Origin: Candidatus Kuenenia stuttgartensis
Lineage (GTDB): Bacteria > Planctomycetota > Planctomycetia > Pirellulales > UBA1268
Direction: 5' to 3'
DNA: 58,322 nucleotides
Assembly (NCBI GenBank): GCA_945877135.1
Contig: CAMCQY010000006.1
Location: 1-58,322 of the forward strand
Positions 27,051 to 36,660 of this stretch are shown one piece after another. Under the pieces are notes generated by a model, which had not been told where the DNA came from, ran no database searches, and saw only the letters and a program-made list of their open reading frames with translations. A program made the position numbers and the translations under genes. Each line of letters begins with the position of its first letter. The stretch's first letter is position 1.

Positions 27051-27114
27051 GAGGGTATCGTACCCGAACGCGACCTCCTGGCCGCAACCCAGAGCTGAAA
27101 GCTGGCCGCGGTTC

Positions 27115-27246
27115 GGGGCTGCCCATGCGCCGTCGCCGGACGTTCGCTCCGGCCATCCATGGCCTTCGCTCACTCGATGTTGACTGCGCTTCGCCATCCT
27201 GGCTGCGCTTGTCAACAACGCCGGCTCTCGGCACATGGGCAGCCCC
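27115..27246. repeat. Structured dispersed intergenic element, copy B
   Basis: A 132-nt element bounded by a 13-bp perfect inverted repeat (GGGGCTGCCCATG and CATGGGCAGCCCC). Inside are a hairpin GGCCA-TCCA-TGGCC (27151-27164) and a longer hairpin with arms TGTTGAC (27178-27184) and GTCAACA (27211-27217), an inner GCGC/GCGC pair and a tip GCCA-TCC-TGGC (27193-27203). Relative to copy A both arms change together at the outer stem, both internal hairpins and the long-hairpin arm. It lies in the 308-bp gap between hemW and the HIT gene. The rest of that gap shows nothing clear. Confidence 0.75.
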
Positions 27247-27358
27247 TCACGGATGCTTCCGGTTCCATCGACGCTAGGCCTGGATGGCCGGTTCAGCACC
27301 AGCGGGCGGAGGCCCGCCAAGCGAAAACGACACGATGTCGTGTTTCGCGTGAAGCGGT

Positions 27359-28552
27359 CTACAACACTTCGGCCCAGAGCGCGTCTGAGACGAGCAGGCC
27401 TTCTCGCGTGAGTTGCACGCGCTCGCCGTCGTCGGTGGCGAGGCCGCGGTCGGTCCAACGGCGAATGGAACTGCCGGCGACGAGGTCGAGGTCGAGGCCA
27501 CTGGCGGCAAGAAAGTTCGCGCGGCTGAGGCCATCGCGCCGCCGAAGCCCGAGCACGACCCGCTCCTGAGCGGCCTCCAGTGGCGTCATCGCGTCGCGAT
27601 CGCCAGTGAAGTCTTCGCCGGCGAGCACGCGCCGCATCCAGGTTGTCGTGCTGCGGTGATTCGTGATCCGCAGCCGACCGTCAAACCGTGCGGCGCCCGG
27701 CCCGAACGCCTCCCATGGCCGGCAATCCCAGTAGGTCTCGTTGTGACGACAACGGCCGCCCGGTCGGGCGAAGTTGGAAACTTCGTAGTGCTCGAAGCCC
27801 GCCGCCTCAAGCCGGTCGATCGTCCGGTCGAGCATCGCCCGCTCGAGCGACTCGGCAGCGGGCTGGAGTGTGCCACGACGCCGCTGCGACTCGAACAACG
27901 TGCCCTTCTCCCAGGTCAGACAGTAGACGGAGAGATGCTGCGTGCCGAGCGCCACGATCGCGTCGAGATCCCGTTCGACATCAGCGAGCGTCTGGCCCGG
28001 TGCCGCTGTCATCAGGTCAACGCTCACGGTGAATCCACGGTCGAGCAGGATGCCGACCGCCCGCCGAACATCGTCGGGGGTGTGGTCACGGTCGAGTGCC
28101 GCGAGCGTCGTCGTGTCGAGCGACTGGGCGCCGAGGCTGACGCGGGTCGTGCCGCAGGCCGCGGCCGCGGCCGCCAGTGGTTCCGTCACATCCTGAGGAT
28201 TGGCCTCGATCGTGACTTCGGCACCCGGCAGCGGCCGCAGCCGAGCGTGAAGGATGTCGAAGAGCCGTGCGAGTCCGTCCGGCCCGAGGTGCGACGGCGT
28301 GCCGCCGCCAAGATAAAGCGTGGCCAACTCCAGGCACGCATCGCCCAGGCCCAGATCTGGCACTGCGTCGAGCCGTGTCAGCTCCCGCTGGATGGCCGCG
28401 AGGTAGTCGGCGATGAGATCGTCGCGGCCCGCGATCAGCGCAAAATCACAGTAGCCGCAGCGGTGGCGGCAGAAGGGCACGTGCACGTAGGCGGCACGCG
28501 GGAGGGGGGGCGTTTCCCCGGCGTTCGTGATGTCGGCCGTCAGGGTCTTCAC
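27359..28552 (-). CDS. hemW: Radical SAM protein HemW (coproporphyrinogen III oxidase-like)
   Basis: A 397-residue protein starting at [20 protein letters not shown] holds the radical-SAM cysteines Cys28, Cys32 and Cys35 in the CX3CX2C order. [11 protein letters not shown] and [32 protein letters not shown] match the HemN/HemW family. [18 protein letters not shown] is the family C-terminal core. The family splits into true oxygen-independent CPO (HemN) and HemW, a haem chaperone; the short length and absence of the HemN N-terminal arm favour HemW. Its GTG start overlaps the stop of the upstream MBL-fold gene (GTGA). Confidence 0.9.
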   Translation of the reverse strand: MKTLTADITNAGETPPLPRAAYVHVPFCRHRCGYCDFALIAGRDDLIADYLAAIQRELTRLDAVPDLGLGDACLELATLYLGGGTPSHLGPDGLARLFDILHARLRPLPGAEVTIEANPQDVTEPLAAAAAACGTTRVSLGAQSLDTTTLAALDRDHTPDDVRRAVGILLDRGFTVSVDLMTAAPGQTLADVERDLDAIVALGTQHLSVYCLTWEKGTLFESQRRRGTLQPAAESLERAMLDRTIDRLEAAGFEHYEVSNFARPGGRCRHNETYWDCRPWEAFGPGAARFDGRLRITNHRSTTTWMRRVLAGEDFTGDRDAMTPLEAAQERVVLGLRRRDGLSRANFLAASGLDLDLVAGSSIRRWTDRGLATDDGERVQLTREGLLVSDALWAEVL

Positions 28553-29388
28553 AGCCAGATCTGCAGCCGGCCGTCGAGCATGTCGGGAATCTTCTTGCCG
28601 AGAATCCTGCGAATGCGATCGTCGGTGTACCGCGTCGAGAAGTGGGTGGCGATCACCACCTCGTTGTGAAATCGCTGCCGCCGAGCGAGAAGGTCGTCGA
28701 GGTGCATGTGACCAAACTTGTGGATCTTTTCCTTGCGGTGGCTGTGGGCAACGAAGGTCAGTTCCGTGATCAGGATCATCGCCTCGTACATAGCCGGGCA
28801 GCGGTCGAGCCCTTCGGGCGAACTGTCGCCGAGGTAGGCCACCAGCGGCGTTCGCACCTCGTGGGTCACGTCGATGCCGGAGAGCCGGAGGTCGCGGATC
28901 TTCTCGCCGGGGAGTCCGTGGTATTCGTGCTTGAGTTTGCGTCGGCGTTCCCAGACGACGTAGCCCACGCTCGGGATCGTGTGGGTGGTGCCGGAGACGG
29001 TGACGACGTGCTCACGCGAGAGCTCGATCTCGTCGCCGGGCCGTGCGGGGAGGAGCGTGCAGGGCAGCCGGCCGCGGTCGAGGCGGGAAACCGCCTTGAG
29101 CAGCTTCTCGATCGGCTCGATCGCCGTCTCGGGCAGGTAGATGGTGGGGGGCTCCATCTTCATCATCCGCCGACGGGCGACGTAGACAGGCAACGCCGCG
29201 ATGTGGTCGAGGTGGGTGTGGGTGATGAACCACGTGCTCGTGGCCATGAAGTTCCATGGCTGCCCGCCCAGGTCGAAGCCCAGCTTCAGTTCGGGGATCC
29301 GCCAATAGCTCTGAACGGCCGCGCGGGAATAACCCTCCACGGTGAGCCCCTTGTGGACGAAGTTGCGAACCGGTGCGTTTTCGATCAT
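28549..29388 (-). CDS. Metallo-beta-lactamase-fold hydrolase, RNase Z-like
   Basis: A 279-residue cytoplasmic protein. [16 protein letters not shown] provides the HxHxDH site (His57, His59, Asp61, His62). Later conserved-looking pieces are [12 protein letters not shown] (Asp metal ligand), [15 protein letters not shown] and [11 protein letters not shown]. The order and length resemble RNase Z (tRNA 3' processing) or its close relatives; because the usual exosite arm is not obvious, the specific role is left open. It sits in an ATGA/GTGA-coupled chain scpA, MBL gene, hemW. Confidence 0.8.
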   Translation of the reverse strand: MIENAPVRNFVHKGLTVEGYSRAAVQSYWRIPELKLGFDLGGQPWNFMATSTWFITHTHLDHIAALPVYVARRRMMKMEPPTIYLPETAIEPIEKLLKAVSRLDRGRLPCTLLPARPGDEIELSREHVVTVSGTTHTIPSVGYVVWERRRKLKHEYHGLPGEKIRDLRLSGIDVTHEVRTPLVAYLGDSSPEGLDRCPAMYEAMILITELTFVAHSHRKEKIHKFGHMHLDDLLARRQRFHNEVVIATHFSTRYTDDRIRRILGKKIPDMLDGRLQIWL

Positions 29389-30137
29389 GCGGTCTCTCTG
29401 GCCTGGTCGGGCCGGGATTGGTCGGGCCTGGACGACTCGAGCCAGATGTCATCGAAGATCTTGTCCTGCCGCGTGCGCAGTCTGCCGCGGCGCACCAGTT
29501 CCAGCACTGCCAGAAAGATACCCACGATTCGCGTTCGCGGCATGTCTGCGTCGAAGAGTTCCGTGAAAGAGACCCGTCCCTGTTTCGCCACGAGCGTTTC
29601 AACCCGTTCGATGTGCACTTCGATCGGCGTGTCGTCCTGAACGATCTGGCGCGGCCGCCGTTTCTCCCGCTTTCGCATGACCCTCGCCAGTGCCCCGACG
29701 AGGTCCCAGACGTGGACGTCGCCGATCGTGACCTCGGCCGGCCCGCTCCGCGGTCCGGTGTCGTCGGCAGCCACGCGGGAAAATCGCAGTTCCCATTCCC
29801 GGGCCCTGTCTTCAAGCAGGATGGCCGCATCGCGGTATTGCTTGTATTCGAGCAACCGGCTGACCAACTCTTCGCGAACCGGTTCGACCGGATCTTCGGT
29901 CTCCTCGGGCCGCGGCACCAGTTCCCGCGCCTTGATCTCCAGGAGCAGGCTGGCCAGATCGACAAACTCGCCCACTTGGTCGATGGCAAGATCCTCGAGC
30001 ACGTCGAGGTAGGCGACGAACTCCTCGGCGATCTTCGCGATCGGCACCTGCGTGATGTCTACCTCGTGCCGCTTGACGAGGTAGAGCAGCAGGTCCATGG
30101 GGCCGGCGAATACATCGAGGGCGATCTTGAATTCCAA
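29385..30137 (-). CDS. scpA: Segregation and condensation protein A
   Basis: A 250-residue protein. [38 protein letters not shown] is the strongly conserved ScpA N-terminus, and [26 protein letters not shown] continues it. The C-terminal winged-helix part contains [24 protein letters not shown], the segment that binds the Smc head. ScpA bridges Smc with ScpB in the condensin complex on chromosomal DNA. It is the first gene of the minus-strand run and its stop overlaps the MBL-fold gene start. scpB is not in the window. Confidence 0.95.
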   Translation of the reverse strand: MEFKIALDVFAGPMDLLLYLVKRHEVDITQVPIAKIAEEFVAYLDVLEDLAIDQVGEFVDLASLLLEIKARELVPRPEETEDPVEPVREELVSRLLEYKQYRDAAILLEDRAREWELRFSRVAADDTGPRSGPAEVTIGDVHVWDLVGALARVMRKREKRRPRQIVQDDTPIEVHIERVETLVAKQGRVSFTELFDADMPRTRIVGIFLAVLELVRRGRLRTRQDKIFDDIWLESSRPDQSRPDQARETA

Positions 30138-30430
30138 GCGGTGGCCTCACGCCGTGTCGGGGGTGGCCAGGTCCTCTTTTTCGGCCGAACCCCTGCAGTG
30201 TGGAGGGAAATTCGGAGTCTGACAACACGATTCCGCCCCCCCTTGCTGCCCCATTCCCCGGCTGATACCATCCGGGACTCCGAAACACGGCGTTTTTCGC
30301 CGTCCAGAGGCACACGACACGGTGCAACGATCCAACCGGATCTGTTGCGAAATTGGCACAAGTCAGTTGGCACGCGTCGTCGGATTCTGGTCGACGGATC
30401 CAGACGATATATCAACGAGACGGAATCACG
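30138..30430. other. Divergent intergenic region with rplM-rpsI leader
   Basis: A 293-bp spacer between scpA (minus) and rplM (plus). It must contain the promoter of the ribosomal protein operon. No confident promoter or leader structure was recognised. A longer in-frame extension of rplM back to 30353 exists but lacks conservation. Confidence 0.4.
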
Positions 30431-30880
30431 ATGAAGACGTTCATGGCAAAGGTTGGTGAGGTGGAGCAGCGGTGGTGGCTGGTCGATGCCAGCGACAAGG
30501 TGGTCGGACGCCTGTCCAGCGACATCGCGACGGTGCTGATGGGCAAGCATCGCCCGACCTACACGCCCCACGTCGATACTGGCGACTACGTCGTGGTCAT
30601 CAACGCCGAAAAAGTGCAGTTCACCGGCAACAAGTGGCAGCAGAAACTGTACCGCTGGTACACCGGTTACCAAGGGCTGAAGACCGAAACGGCCGAGCAC
30701 CGGCGGGATCGGCGGCCTGAGTTGATCGTCGAGGAGGCCGTGCGAAGGATGCTTCCGAAGTCACGTCTGGGCAGGGTCATGCTCGACAAACTGAAGGTGT
30801 ATGCCGGTTCTGAGCACCCCCATCAGGCCCAAAACCCTCAGGTGATGAAACTCGGAAACCGAGACATCGGGGTGGCCTAG
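30431..30880 (+). CDS. rplM: 50S ribosomal protein L13
   Basis: A 149-residue protein. RWWLVDASDKVVGRLSSDIATVLMGKHRPTYTPHVDTGD and the final GSEHPHQAQNPQ are typical of bacterial uL13, an early-assembly protein of the large subunit. The start is ATG at 30431 with a weak GGA upstream. It precedes rpsI by 112 bp, the usual rplM-rpsI operon order. Confidence 0.97.
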   Translation: MKTFMAKVGEVEQRWWLVDASDKVVGRLSSDIATVLMGKHRPTYTPHVDTGDYVVVINAEKVQFTGNKWQQKLYRWYTGYQGLKTETAEHRRDRRPELIVEEAVRRMLPKSRLGRVMLDKLKVYAGSEHPHQAQNPQVMKLGNRDIGVA

Positions 30881-30992
30881 GTCAGTTCTTCCGCCAGATC
30901 ACGAAAAGCACGGCCGGAGCTTTCCGGCATAAAACTCAAAACCCGTCCAAACCAGCGCAGGCAGTAGCAGCGCAGACATTGAACTGAGGAAC

Positions 30993-31415
30993 ATGATGGC
31001 CGTCGAAACAAGCAAGAAGAGTGGATCCGACACCCACGTCATCGCCACCGGACGCCGGAAAACGGCTGTGGCTCGCGTGCGTCTGCGTGCCGGATCTGGA
31101 GCCATCACGGTGAACGGCCGGGCCATCGATGCGTATTTTCCCGCGATCAAGGATCGCGTGCTGGTCTCTGGAGCCCTCGAGCAGTTGGGCAAGGCGTCCT
31201 CCGTGAACGTTGACATCACGGTCAATGGCGGCGGTCCGACCGGCCAGGCCGGAGCCTGCCGGCTGGGCATCGCCCGGGCACTCAAGACCTTCGACACAGA
31301 ACTCGAAGAGGCGCTTCGCCACAGCGGGATGCTCACCCGCGACGGCCGTATGAAGGAACGGAAGAAGTACGGACTCCGCGGTGCACGTCGCGGCACGCAG
31401 TTCTCCAAGCGGTAG
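30993..31415 (+). CDS. rpsI: 30S ribosomal protein S9
   Basis: A 140-residue protein. ATGRRKTAVARVRLRAGSG and the C-terminal GLRGARRGTQFSKR are characteristic of uS9, whose basic tail reaches the decoding centre. GAGGA lies just upstream of two adjacent ATGs (30993 and 30996); the second has better spacing, so the real start may be one codon later. It is cotranscribed with rplM. Confidence 0.97.
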   Translation: MMAVETSKKSGSDTHVIATGRRKTAVARVRLRAGSGAITVNGRAIDAYFPAIKDRVLVSGALEQLGKASSVNVDITVNGGGPTGQAGACRLGIARALKTFDTELEEALRHSGMLTRDGRMKERKKYGLRGARRGTQFSKR

Positions 31416-31624
31416 TTTCCCGGGCTTTTGTCTGGCAATCGGTACGACCGGCACGACCGTGTCGCTGGGAAATGGCTAGGGCTGCCCGGCGATTTCTCCC
31501 GCCCGAAACCGCAGGGCATACTGGTGGAGTGGTTCGTGCCGGGTGGGCTCCGCCTCTGGGGCCAGTCCGGTCGTGGACCAAGAGCCCCTGGCCCATTTCC
31601 TTCCTCCGGTCGCATGAGGCAGTC

Positions 31625-32467
31625 ATGTCGCGCGTCGCCAGTATCCTGTTCGGCGGGTTCCTCGCCTGTGGTCTGATCGTGTTCGCCAACGTCCAGGCCT
31701 GTGCGGCCGATTCGGCCAGTGCCACATCGGCATCTGCTTCCCCGTCGGGCGTCCCCGATCTTTTCGAGGCAGAGGAGCGGCAACTCGTCAGCGTCAAGTA
31801 CATCCCAAACAATGCGAAATCTGCCCAGATCATCGTGACGAATCGCACCCGTCGGCCGTTGACGTTGCGGCTGCCGGTCGCCTTCGCCGGCGTTCCTGTG
31901 TTGGCCCAAATGGGCGGCATGGGCGGCATGGGCGGCGGAAACCAGGGCGGCTTTGCAGCCGGCGGCATCGGCGGCGGGCCGCAAACAACCGGCGGCGGCG
32001 GCATGGGCGGGCAGGGCATGAACGGCATGGGCGGCGGCGGCATGGGCATGGGTGGCGGCGGTGCCTTCTCCATTCCTCCCGAGCGGTCGCGGACGTTCCG
32101 AGTGCCCACGGTCTGCCTCGAATACGGGAAGCGTGAGCCGTCGAGCCGGATGCCCTACAAGCTCGCCCGGACCGAGACCGTTTCCAGCGACCCGAAACTC
32201 GCCGTCGTGCTCGAGAGCTTGGGCCGCGGTGAACTTCCGCAGAAGGTGGCTCAGGCCGCAGCCTGGCACATCGCCAACGGACTCACCTGGGAGAAGTTGG
32301 CGGCCGAGAAAATCGATCATGCCGGCGGCATCCCCGACGAGCCCTATTTCTCTCAGGCGGAACTCGTCGCCGCCCATCGCGTGGTGGCCGTGGCAACAGA
32401 GCAGGCCCAGCGTCGGCAGCCCGCCGGCCCGAGCGAAGCGACCTCAAAGAACTCGCTGGCTCAGTAG
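31625..32467 (+). CDS. Exported protein with Gly/Met-rich insert, function unknown
   Basis: A 280-residue protein. The ATG at 31625 gives a signal peptide ([24 protein letters not shown]). The in-frame extension upstream to 31472 is unlikely. Mature residues ~37-95 form a small domain ([21 protein letters not shown], then [24 protein letters not shown]). A Gly/Met run follows ([21 protein letters not shown], then further GGGG stretches), and a C-terminal domain of ~130 residues with [14 protein letters not shown] and [27 protein letters not shown] do not recognise the family. The poly-Gly/Met stretch could bind copper or act as a flexible linker. It overlaps the convergent DUF1559 gene by 7 nt. 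Confidence 0.75.
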   Translation: MSRVASILFGGFLACGLIVFANVQACAADSASATSASASPSGVPDLFEAEERQLVSVKYIPNNAKSAQIIVTNRTRRPLTLRLPVAFAGVPVLAQMGGMGGMGGGNQGGFAAGGIGGGPQTTGGGGMGGQGMNGMGGGGMGMGGGGAFSIPPERSRTFRVPTVCLEYGKREPSSRMPYKLARTETVSSDPKLAVVLESLGRGELPQKVAQAAAWHIANGLTWEKLAAEKIDHAGGIPDEPYFSQAELVAAHRVVAVATEQAQRRQPAGPSEATSKNSLAQ

Positions 32468-33525
32468 TCGCCCGCGACGACTTCGCCGCCAGCCCGCGTC
32501 GACAACGCCTTCCAGAGGCCGGCGTCGATGCCGTTGGTCACGGTCCGCACGCTGCCGTCCATAAAGGCGGACGAGACAACCCCCGCATGATGGCTGCGGG
32601 AGGTGACCGCGGCATAGGTGGCGGTAGAACTAAGCCCTTCTCTGCTGCTGCATATATCGACGTCGTATTGACGACCATCAGAGTGCGTGTAGGGCACGAC
32701 CGTGTTGGGCGGGAACGTGGTCGTGAAGCCGTTGTGCACCGTACGGCCACAGACCCATTCAGTGTGGCCGCTGTCGATCGAAAAGCTGCCGGATGGCACG
32801 AGAGCCGCAGCATCGGCGGCAGAGGCGGGCGGTGTCGCCGTCAGCCCGGAAATATCCTGGGATCTGGGGGTGAACCCCTTCACCTCCGACATCGCCAGCG
32901 TCTTGCTCAGCCCATCGGAAAAACCATTCGGTCGCAGCTTCGTGAACGGTGCAAAGGCGGCGCCGCCGTCAGTGCTTGTCGCGGGGTCCCACACCTTGAA
33001 GACGCCTGTGCAGAGGCCGTAGGAAAGTGGATAGTGTTGGGCAACGCCGCTTCCGTCCAGTCGCGGTCTGATGTTGGGATCGCTCGCGCACACCAGCAGA
33101 TCGATTCGCAACGGTGCCACACCGTACTGAGCCATTCCAGGAATGCTGGTGTTGGCGGGATCGCCGTATGGCTTTGTAAAGTCGATCTTTTTGAACAAGG
33201 TGTCGCCTTCGACGTAAGGCAGGATCAGCGACTGTCCAGACCACGGGGCGTTTCCAGCCGTGGCAACCGCCTGCCCGGAGGGCGGAAAATAGTTCTTGGC
33301 ACTTTCGTGGTTGTGCAACGCAATGCCGAGTTGCCGCAGGTTGTTCTGGCACGACGATCTCCGGGCAGCTTCCCGGGCCTGTTGCACGGCGGGTAGCAGC
33401 AGGCCGACGAGCGTGCCGATGACCGCGATTACGACCAGCAGTTCAACCAGGGTGAAGCCGAGACGGGGTGTTCGGAAGGGATGCGGGGCATCGCGGCTGA
33501 TGTGATCGAAAGGGCAGGACTTCAC
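32461..33525 (-). CDS. DUF1559 protein with prepilin-like N-terminus (second copy)
   Basis: A 354-residue protein. [38 protein letters not shown] is the prepilin/pseudopilin signal and hydrophobic helix, followed by [16 protein letters not shown], the usual DUF1559 continuation. The C-terminus has [20 protein letters not shown], the family finish. It is a distant paralogue of the protein at 15139-16146 (similar ends, different middle). A Fur-box-like sequence lies ~90 bp upstream of its start, so expression may respond to iron. Confidence 0.88.
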   Translation of the reverse strand: MKSCPFDHISRDAPHPFRTPRLGFTLVELLVVIAVIGTLVGLLLPAVQQAREAARRSSCQNNLRQLGIALHNHESAKNYFPPSGQAVATAGNAPWSGQSLILPYVEGDTLFKKIDFTKPYGDPANTSIPGMAQYGVAPLRIDLLVCASDPNIRPRLDGSGVAQHYPLSYGLCTGVFKVWDPATSTDGGAAFAPFTKLRPNGFSDGLSKTLAMSEVKGFTPRSQDISGLTATPPASAADAAALVPSGSFSIDSGHTEWVCGRTVHNGFTTTFPPNTVVPYTHSDGRQYDVDICSSREGLSSTATYAAVTSRSHHAGVVSSAFMDGSVRTVTNGIDAGLWKALSTRAGGEVVAGDY

Positions 33526-33883
33526 GGCGAAGAGACTCCGAAAATCGAGGACGACTTTCGCATCAAGGCCTGCTGGCGAGGCCTTTTAAACACAAATAGC
33601 CGAGCGATCACGAAAATGAGACTCATTCTCAATTGGCGTCCTCGTATTCTAGGCACTCCTGTCGGAGTGTCAACCGACTGCACTGCGTTCGGCCTTGGCG
33701 ACCCGACTCTCGAGGGCCCCGGTCTATGCCAGCTGCTACGCGGGCCCGTGGCTCCGCCACGAGTTGCGCCTACCCCCTACACTGTTTTTCCAGAGTCGGT
33801 ACAACCAGAGGTCGTAGGGTCCGGGGTAGCTGGGAATCGTTTTTCTTCAGATACGCAGTTGGAGCAAGGAGCCAGTCCAAGTC
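33526..33883. other. Divergent intergenic region, 358 bp
   Basis: Holds the Fur-box-like site (33615-33634), a 6-bp hairpin CACTCC-TGTC-GGAGTG (33654-33669) and another 6-bp hairpin CGTGGC-TCC-GCCACG (33747-33761). The remainder contains no convincing gene or tRNA. AAGGAG sits 13 nt upstream of the ABC gene ATG, a long spacing. Confidence 0.45.
33615..33634. promoter_or_regulatory. Fur-box-like inverted repeat
   Basis: AATGAGACTCATTCTCAATT contains TGAGA...TCTCA as an inverted repeat and resembles the AATGAGAATNATTCTCATT form of the iron-regulator Fur box. It lies upstream of the DUF1559 gene on the minus strand and about 250 bp before the ABC module. Confidence 0.4.
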
Positions 33884-34840
33884 ATGCACGCAGTCACGGC
33901 ATCAGCCGCACCATCGGCACATCGCGGCGAGAGCGACGTCATCGTCGAGGCGAGGAATCTCTCCAAGACCTATCGCGATTTCTGGGGACGCAGCAAGAAA
34001 GTAGCCCTCAAGCCGCTCGATCTCGAGATTCGGCGGGGTGAGATCTTCGGCCTGCTCGGCCCCAACGGCTCGGGCAAGACCACGACCATCAAGCTGCTGC
34101 TCGGCCTCGTGTTTCCGAGTTCGGGTGAGGCGCTCGTCTTCGGTCGCGATGCCACCGACGTGTCGAAGAACGAACGCATCGGCTATCTCCCCGAGGAGTC
34201 GTATCTCTACAAGTTTCTCGATGCCGAGGAGACGCTTGACTTCTACGGACGGCTCTTTGACATGCCGCCAGAAGAACGAAAGAAGCGGGCCGACGCACTC
34301 ATCGAGATGGTCGGTCTGGGCCGCGACAAGAAGCGGCAACTCCGCGAGTATTCGAAGGGCATGACCCGCCGCATCGGCGTGGCTCAGGCGCTCATCAACG
34401 ATCCCGAACTCGTGGTTCTCGACGAGCCCACCAGCGGCCTCGACCCAATCGGCACCCGCGAGATGAAAGACCTCATCATCGACCTCAAGCAGCGGGGCAA
34501 GACGGTGATCCTCTGCTCGCATCTGCTGGCCGACGTGGAGGACGTCTGCGATCGGATTGCGGTGTTGCATCAGGGCGAACTCAAGGAACTTGGCCGCGTC
34601 GAAGACCTGCTGCGGGTGACCGACGTCACGCAGATCCGTGCCCAGGGCCTCTCGCCGGAGGCCCGGGAGGAGATTCGCGCGGTGCTCGCACGGCACGGCC
34701 GGACGGACGTGGAAATTGGTAATCCGCGAACGACGCTGGAAGACCTGTTCCTCGATGTGGTTCGCGACACGCAGGCCCGTCCGGGTCGCCGCGCCCGGCA
34801 GTCCGCTGCCGATGCGCCCAGCAACAGAAGGGTTGAGTAA
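33884..34840 (+). CDS. ABC transporter ATP-binding protein
   Basis: A 318-residue cytoplasmic ATPase. Walker [10 protein letters not shown] (59-67), a Q-loop-region [20 protein letters not shown], a signature-like [15 protein letters not shown], and Walker [14 protein letters not shown] are all visible, followed by the H-loop [12 protein letters not shown]. The layout is of the ABC-2/NatA export type, not an importer. It is followed after 5 nt by a large permease-like gene and then by a third gene overlapping by 4 nt, so the three form one module. The substrate is unknown. Confidence 0.93.
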   Translation: MHAVTASAAPSAHRGESDVIVEARNLSKTYRDFWGRSKKVALKPLDLEIRRGEIFGLLGPNGSGKTTTIKLLLGLVFPSSGEALVFGRDATDVSKNERIGYLPEESYLYKFLDAEETLDFYGRLFDMPPEERKKRADALIEMVGLGRDKKRQLREYSKGMTRRIGVAQALINDPELVVLDEPTSGLDPIGTREMKDLIIDLKQRGKTVILCSHLLADVEDVCDRIAVLHQGELKELGRVEDLLRVTDVTQIRAQGLSPEAREEIRAVLARHGRTDVEIGNPRTTLEDLFLDVVRDTQARPGRRARQSAADAPSNRRVE

Positions 34841-34845
34841 CAGCA

Positions 34846-36660
34846 ATGGTATTGGAAGAGGAAATCCCGAAGTTCGCGGAATGGTTCGGTCCGGCGCTGT
34901 TGTGGTACGTGTTTGCCGCCAGTCTGGTGGCGGTTTTCGCCGCGGCCCTCGCGTGGTTGACGCAATCGGTGCTGTATGGGCCGCTGGCAGCAGGTGACCG
35001 TGTCTACCGTGGTGTGCTGACGGGCCTGGCCGACCTGGCGGGCATGTCGCCCCGGCGGATCTGGGCGCTGGCGAGGCTGGCCATTCAGGAGTCGCTGCGT
35101 CGCAACGTGCTCGTCGCGCTCGCGTTGTTTCTACTCATCGTGTTGTTTGCTGGATGGTTCCTCGATCCCAAGAGCGTCAACCCGGGCAAGCTCTATCTCG
35201 GTTTCATTCTTGGGGCCACGAACCTGTTGGTCTGCCTGGTGACGCTCGTGCTCTCTGTCTTCAGCCTCCCGGCCGATATCAAGGCCAAGGCGATTCAGAC
35301 CGTCACCACCAAACCCGTCCGCACCGGTGAGATCGTGCTGGGACGCATCCTCGGCTTTTCAATCGTCGGGGCGGTGCTGCTGGCGATGATGGCGCTGATT
35401 GGTTGGGCGTTTGTCGTGCGGAGCGTGAGCCATGGCCACGCCATTGCCGTCGAGGACGTGGTCGAACTCAAAGACGTGGGCGGGACCGTCACCGGGTTTG
35501 AGGGACGGACAAGCCTCGATCGCGGTCATCGACACCGGGTCGAGCTCGATGCCGCCGGCAACGGCTGGACCGACAATGTGCAGGGGCATCGTCATGCCGT
35601 GCGGCGTTCTGGCAACGGATACACCCTCGGGGCCGCCGAGGGGATGCTCGAAGCCCGGCGTCCATTGCGGGGCACCTTGCGGTTTCTCGATCGCGAGGGC
35701 CGGCCCAGCACGAAGGGGATCAGCGTCGGCTCGGAGTGGACCTATCGGCAATACATCGAGGGCGGCAGTCTCGCCGCGGCGATCTGGAAATTCGAGGGAA
35801 TCTCGGACCGCGAGTATCCAAACGGCCTGCCGCTCGAGATGACCGTACGGGTGTTTCGCACCTATAAGGGGACGATCGAGAAGGGGATCAAGGGCAGCGT
35901 GCGGGTCCGCAATCCCGCCAGTGGCCAACAGAGCGATCCGTTCTACTTTACCGCCCGGGAATTCACGATCGACTCGCTGCTCATTCCACGGAAGCTGGCC
36001 TCCACGTCCACCGACGGCGGCACCCGGCAGATTGACCTGTTTCAGGACATCGTCGCCGACGGCCGTGTCGAGGTGATTCTGCAGTGCTTGGAGCCGGCGC
36101 AGTATTACGGTATCGCACAGGCCGACTTTTACATGCGGGCTGGTGACGGCTCGTTTGCCCTCAACTACGCCAAGAGCTGCCTCGGAATTCTCTACTCGAT
36201 GCTGTTGGTGACGGCGATGGGCGTGATGTTCAGCACATTTCTGGGTGGGCCGCTGGCCCTATTCGCCACATTGGCCGTGGTGCTTGTCGGCCAGTTCCGG
36301 GAGTTCATCCAACGGCTGTTTGAGAGCCAGGTGACGGGCGATTCGACGATCGCTCCCGGCGGCGGTCCGATCGAATCCCTCTACCGGATCGTGACGCAGG
36401 AAAGCATCACGGTCGAACTTGTGCCGTCGCCCGCCGTACAGATCATGAAGACGGTCGATACGTTCCTCCTGGCACCGATGCAGTTGCTGGCGGGAATCTT
36501 CCCGTCACTCAGTTCTCTCGGCACGAGTGATTTCGTGGCGGGCGGGTTCGATATTCCCTTCGATCTGGTGGCAGAGCACGGCATGGAAACACTCGGGTAT
36601 CTGCTGGCGTTCTTCATCGCCGGCGCCTTCTGTCTCAGGGCTCGCGAGGTGGCATCATGA
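34846..36660 (+). CDS. ABC transporter permease-like protein with large extracytoplasmic insert
   Basis: A 604-residue membrane protein. Hydrophobic segments occur near the N-terminus (LLWYVFAASLVAVFAAALAW, LVALALFLLIVLFAGWFL, TNLLVCLVTLVLSVFSL, ILGFSIVGAVLLAMMALIGW), a ~250-residue hydrophilic insert covers roughly residues 190-435 (including GHRHRVELDAAGN and GISVGSEWTYRQYIEGG), and more helices follow (LYSMLLVTAMGVMFSTFLGG, ETLGYLLAFFIAGAF). The family resembles ABC-2 exporters, but the insert is unusually long and may bind a partner outside the membrane. It starts 5 nt after the ATPase gene and overlaps the next gene by 4 nt. Confidence 0.82.
   Translation: MVLEEEIPKFAEWFGPALLWYVFAASLVAVFAAALAWLTQSVLYGPLAAGDRVYRGVLTGLADLAGMSPRRIWALARLAIQESLRRNVLVALALFLLIVLFAGWFLDPKSVNPGKLYLGFILGATNLLVCLVTLVLSVFSLPADIKAKAIQTVTTKPVRTGEIVLGRILGFSIVGAVLLAMMALIGWAFVVRSVSHGHAIAVEDVVELKDVGGTVTGFEGRTSLDRGHRHRVELDAAGNGWTDNVQGHRHAVRRSGNGYTLGAAEGMLEARRPLRGTLRFLDREGRPSTKGISVGSEWTYRQYIEGGSLAAAIWKFEGISDREYPNGLPLEMTVRVFRTYKGTIEKGIKGSVRVRNPASGQQSDPFYFTAREFTIDSLLIPRKLASTSTDGGTRQIDLFQDIVADGRVEVILQCLEPAQYYGIAQADFYMRAGDGSFALNYAKSCLGILYSMLLVTAMGVMFSTFLGGPLALFATLAVVLVGQFREFIQRLFESQVTGDSTIAPGGGPIESLYRIVTQESITVELVPSPAVQIMKTVDTFLLAPMQLLAGIFPSLSSLGTSDFVAGGFDIPFDLVAEHGMETLGYLLAFFIAGAFCLRAREVAS

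Noticed and set aside
26469..27458. A 329-residue version of the HIT protein.
   Set aside because: The added N-terminus is a translation of repeat copy B and intergenic sequence; MSNETLWAPWRLGY at 27050 is the conserved HIT-type opening.
33640..33840. Possible tRNA or other structured RNA in the ABC upstream region.
   Set aside because: Small hairpins are present, but no cloverleaf, anticodon arm or CCA end fits a tRNA.
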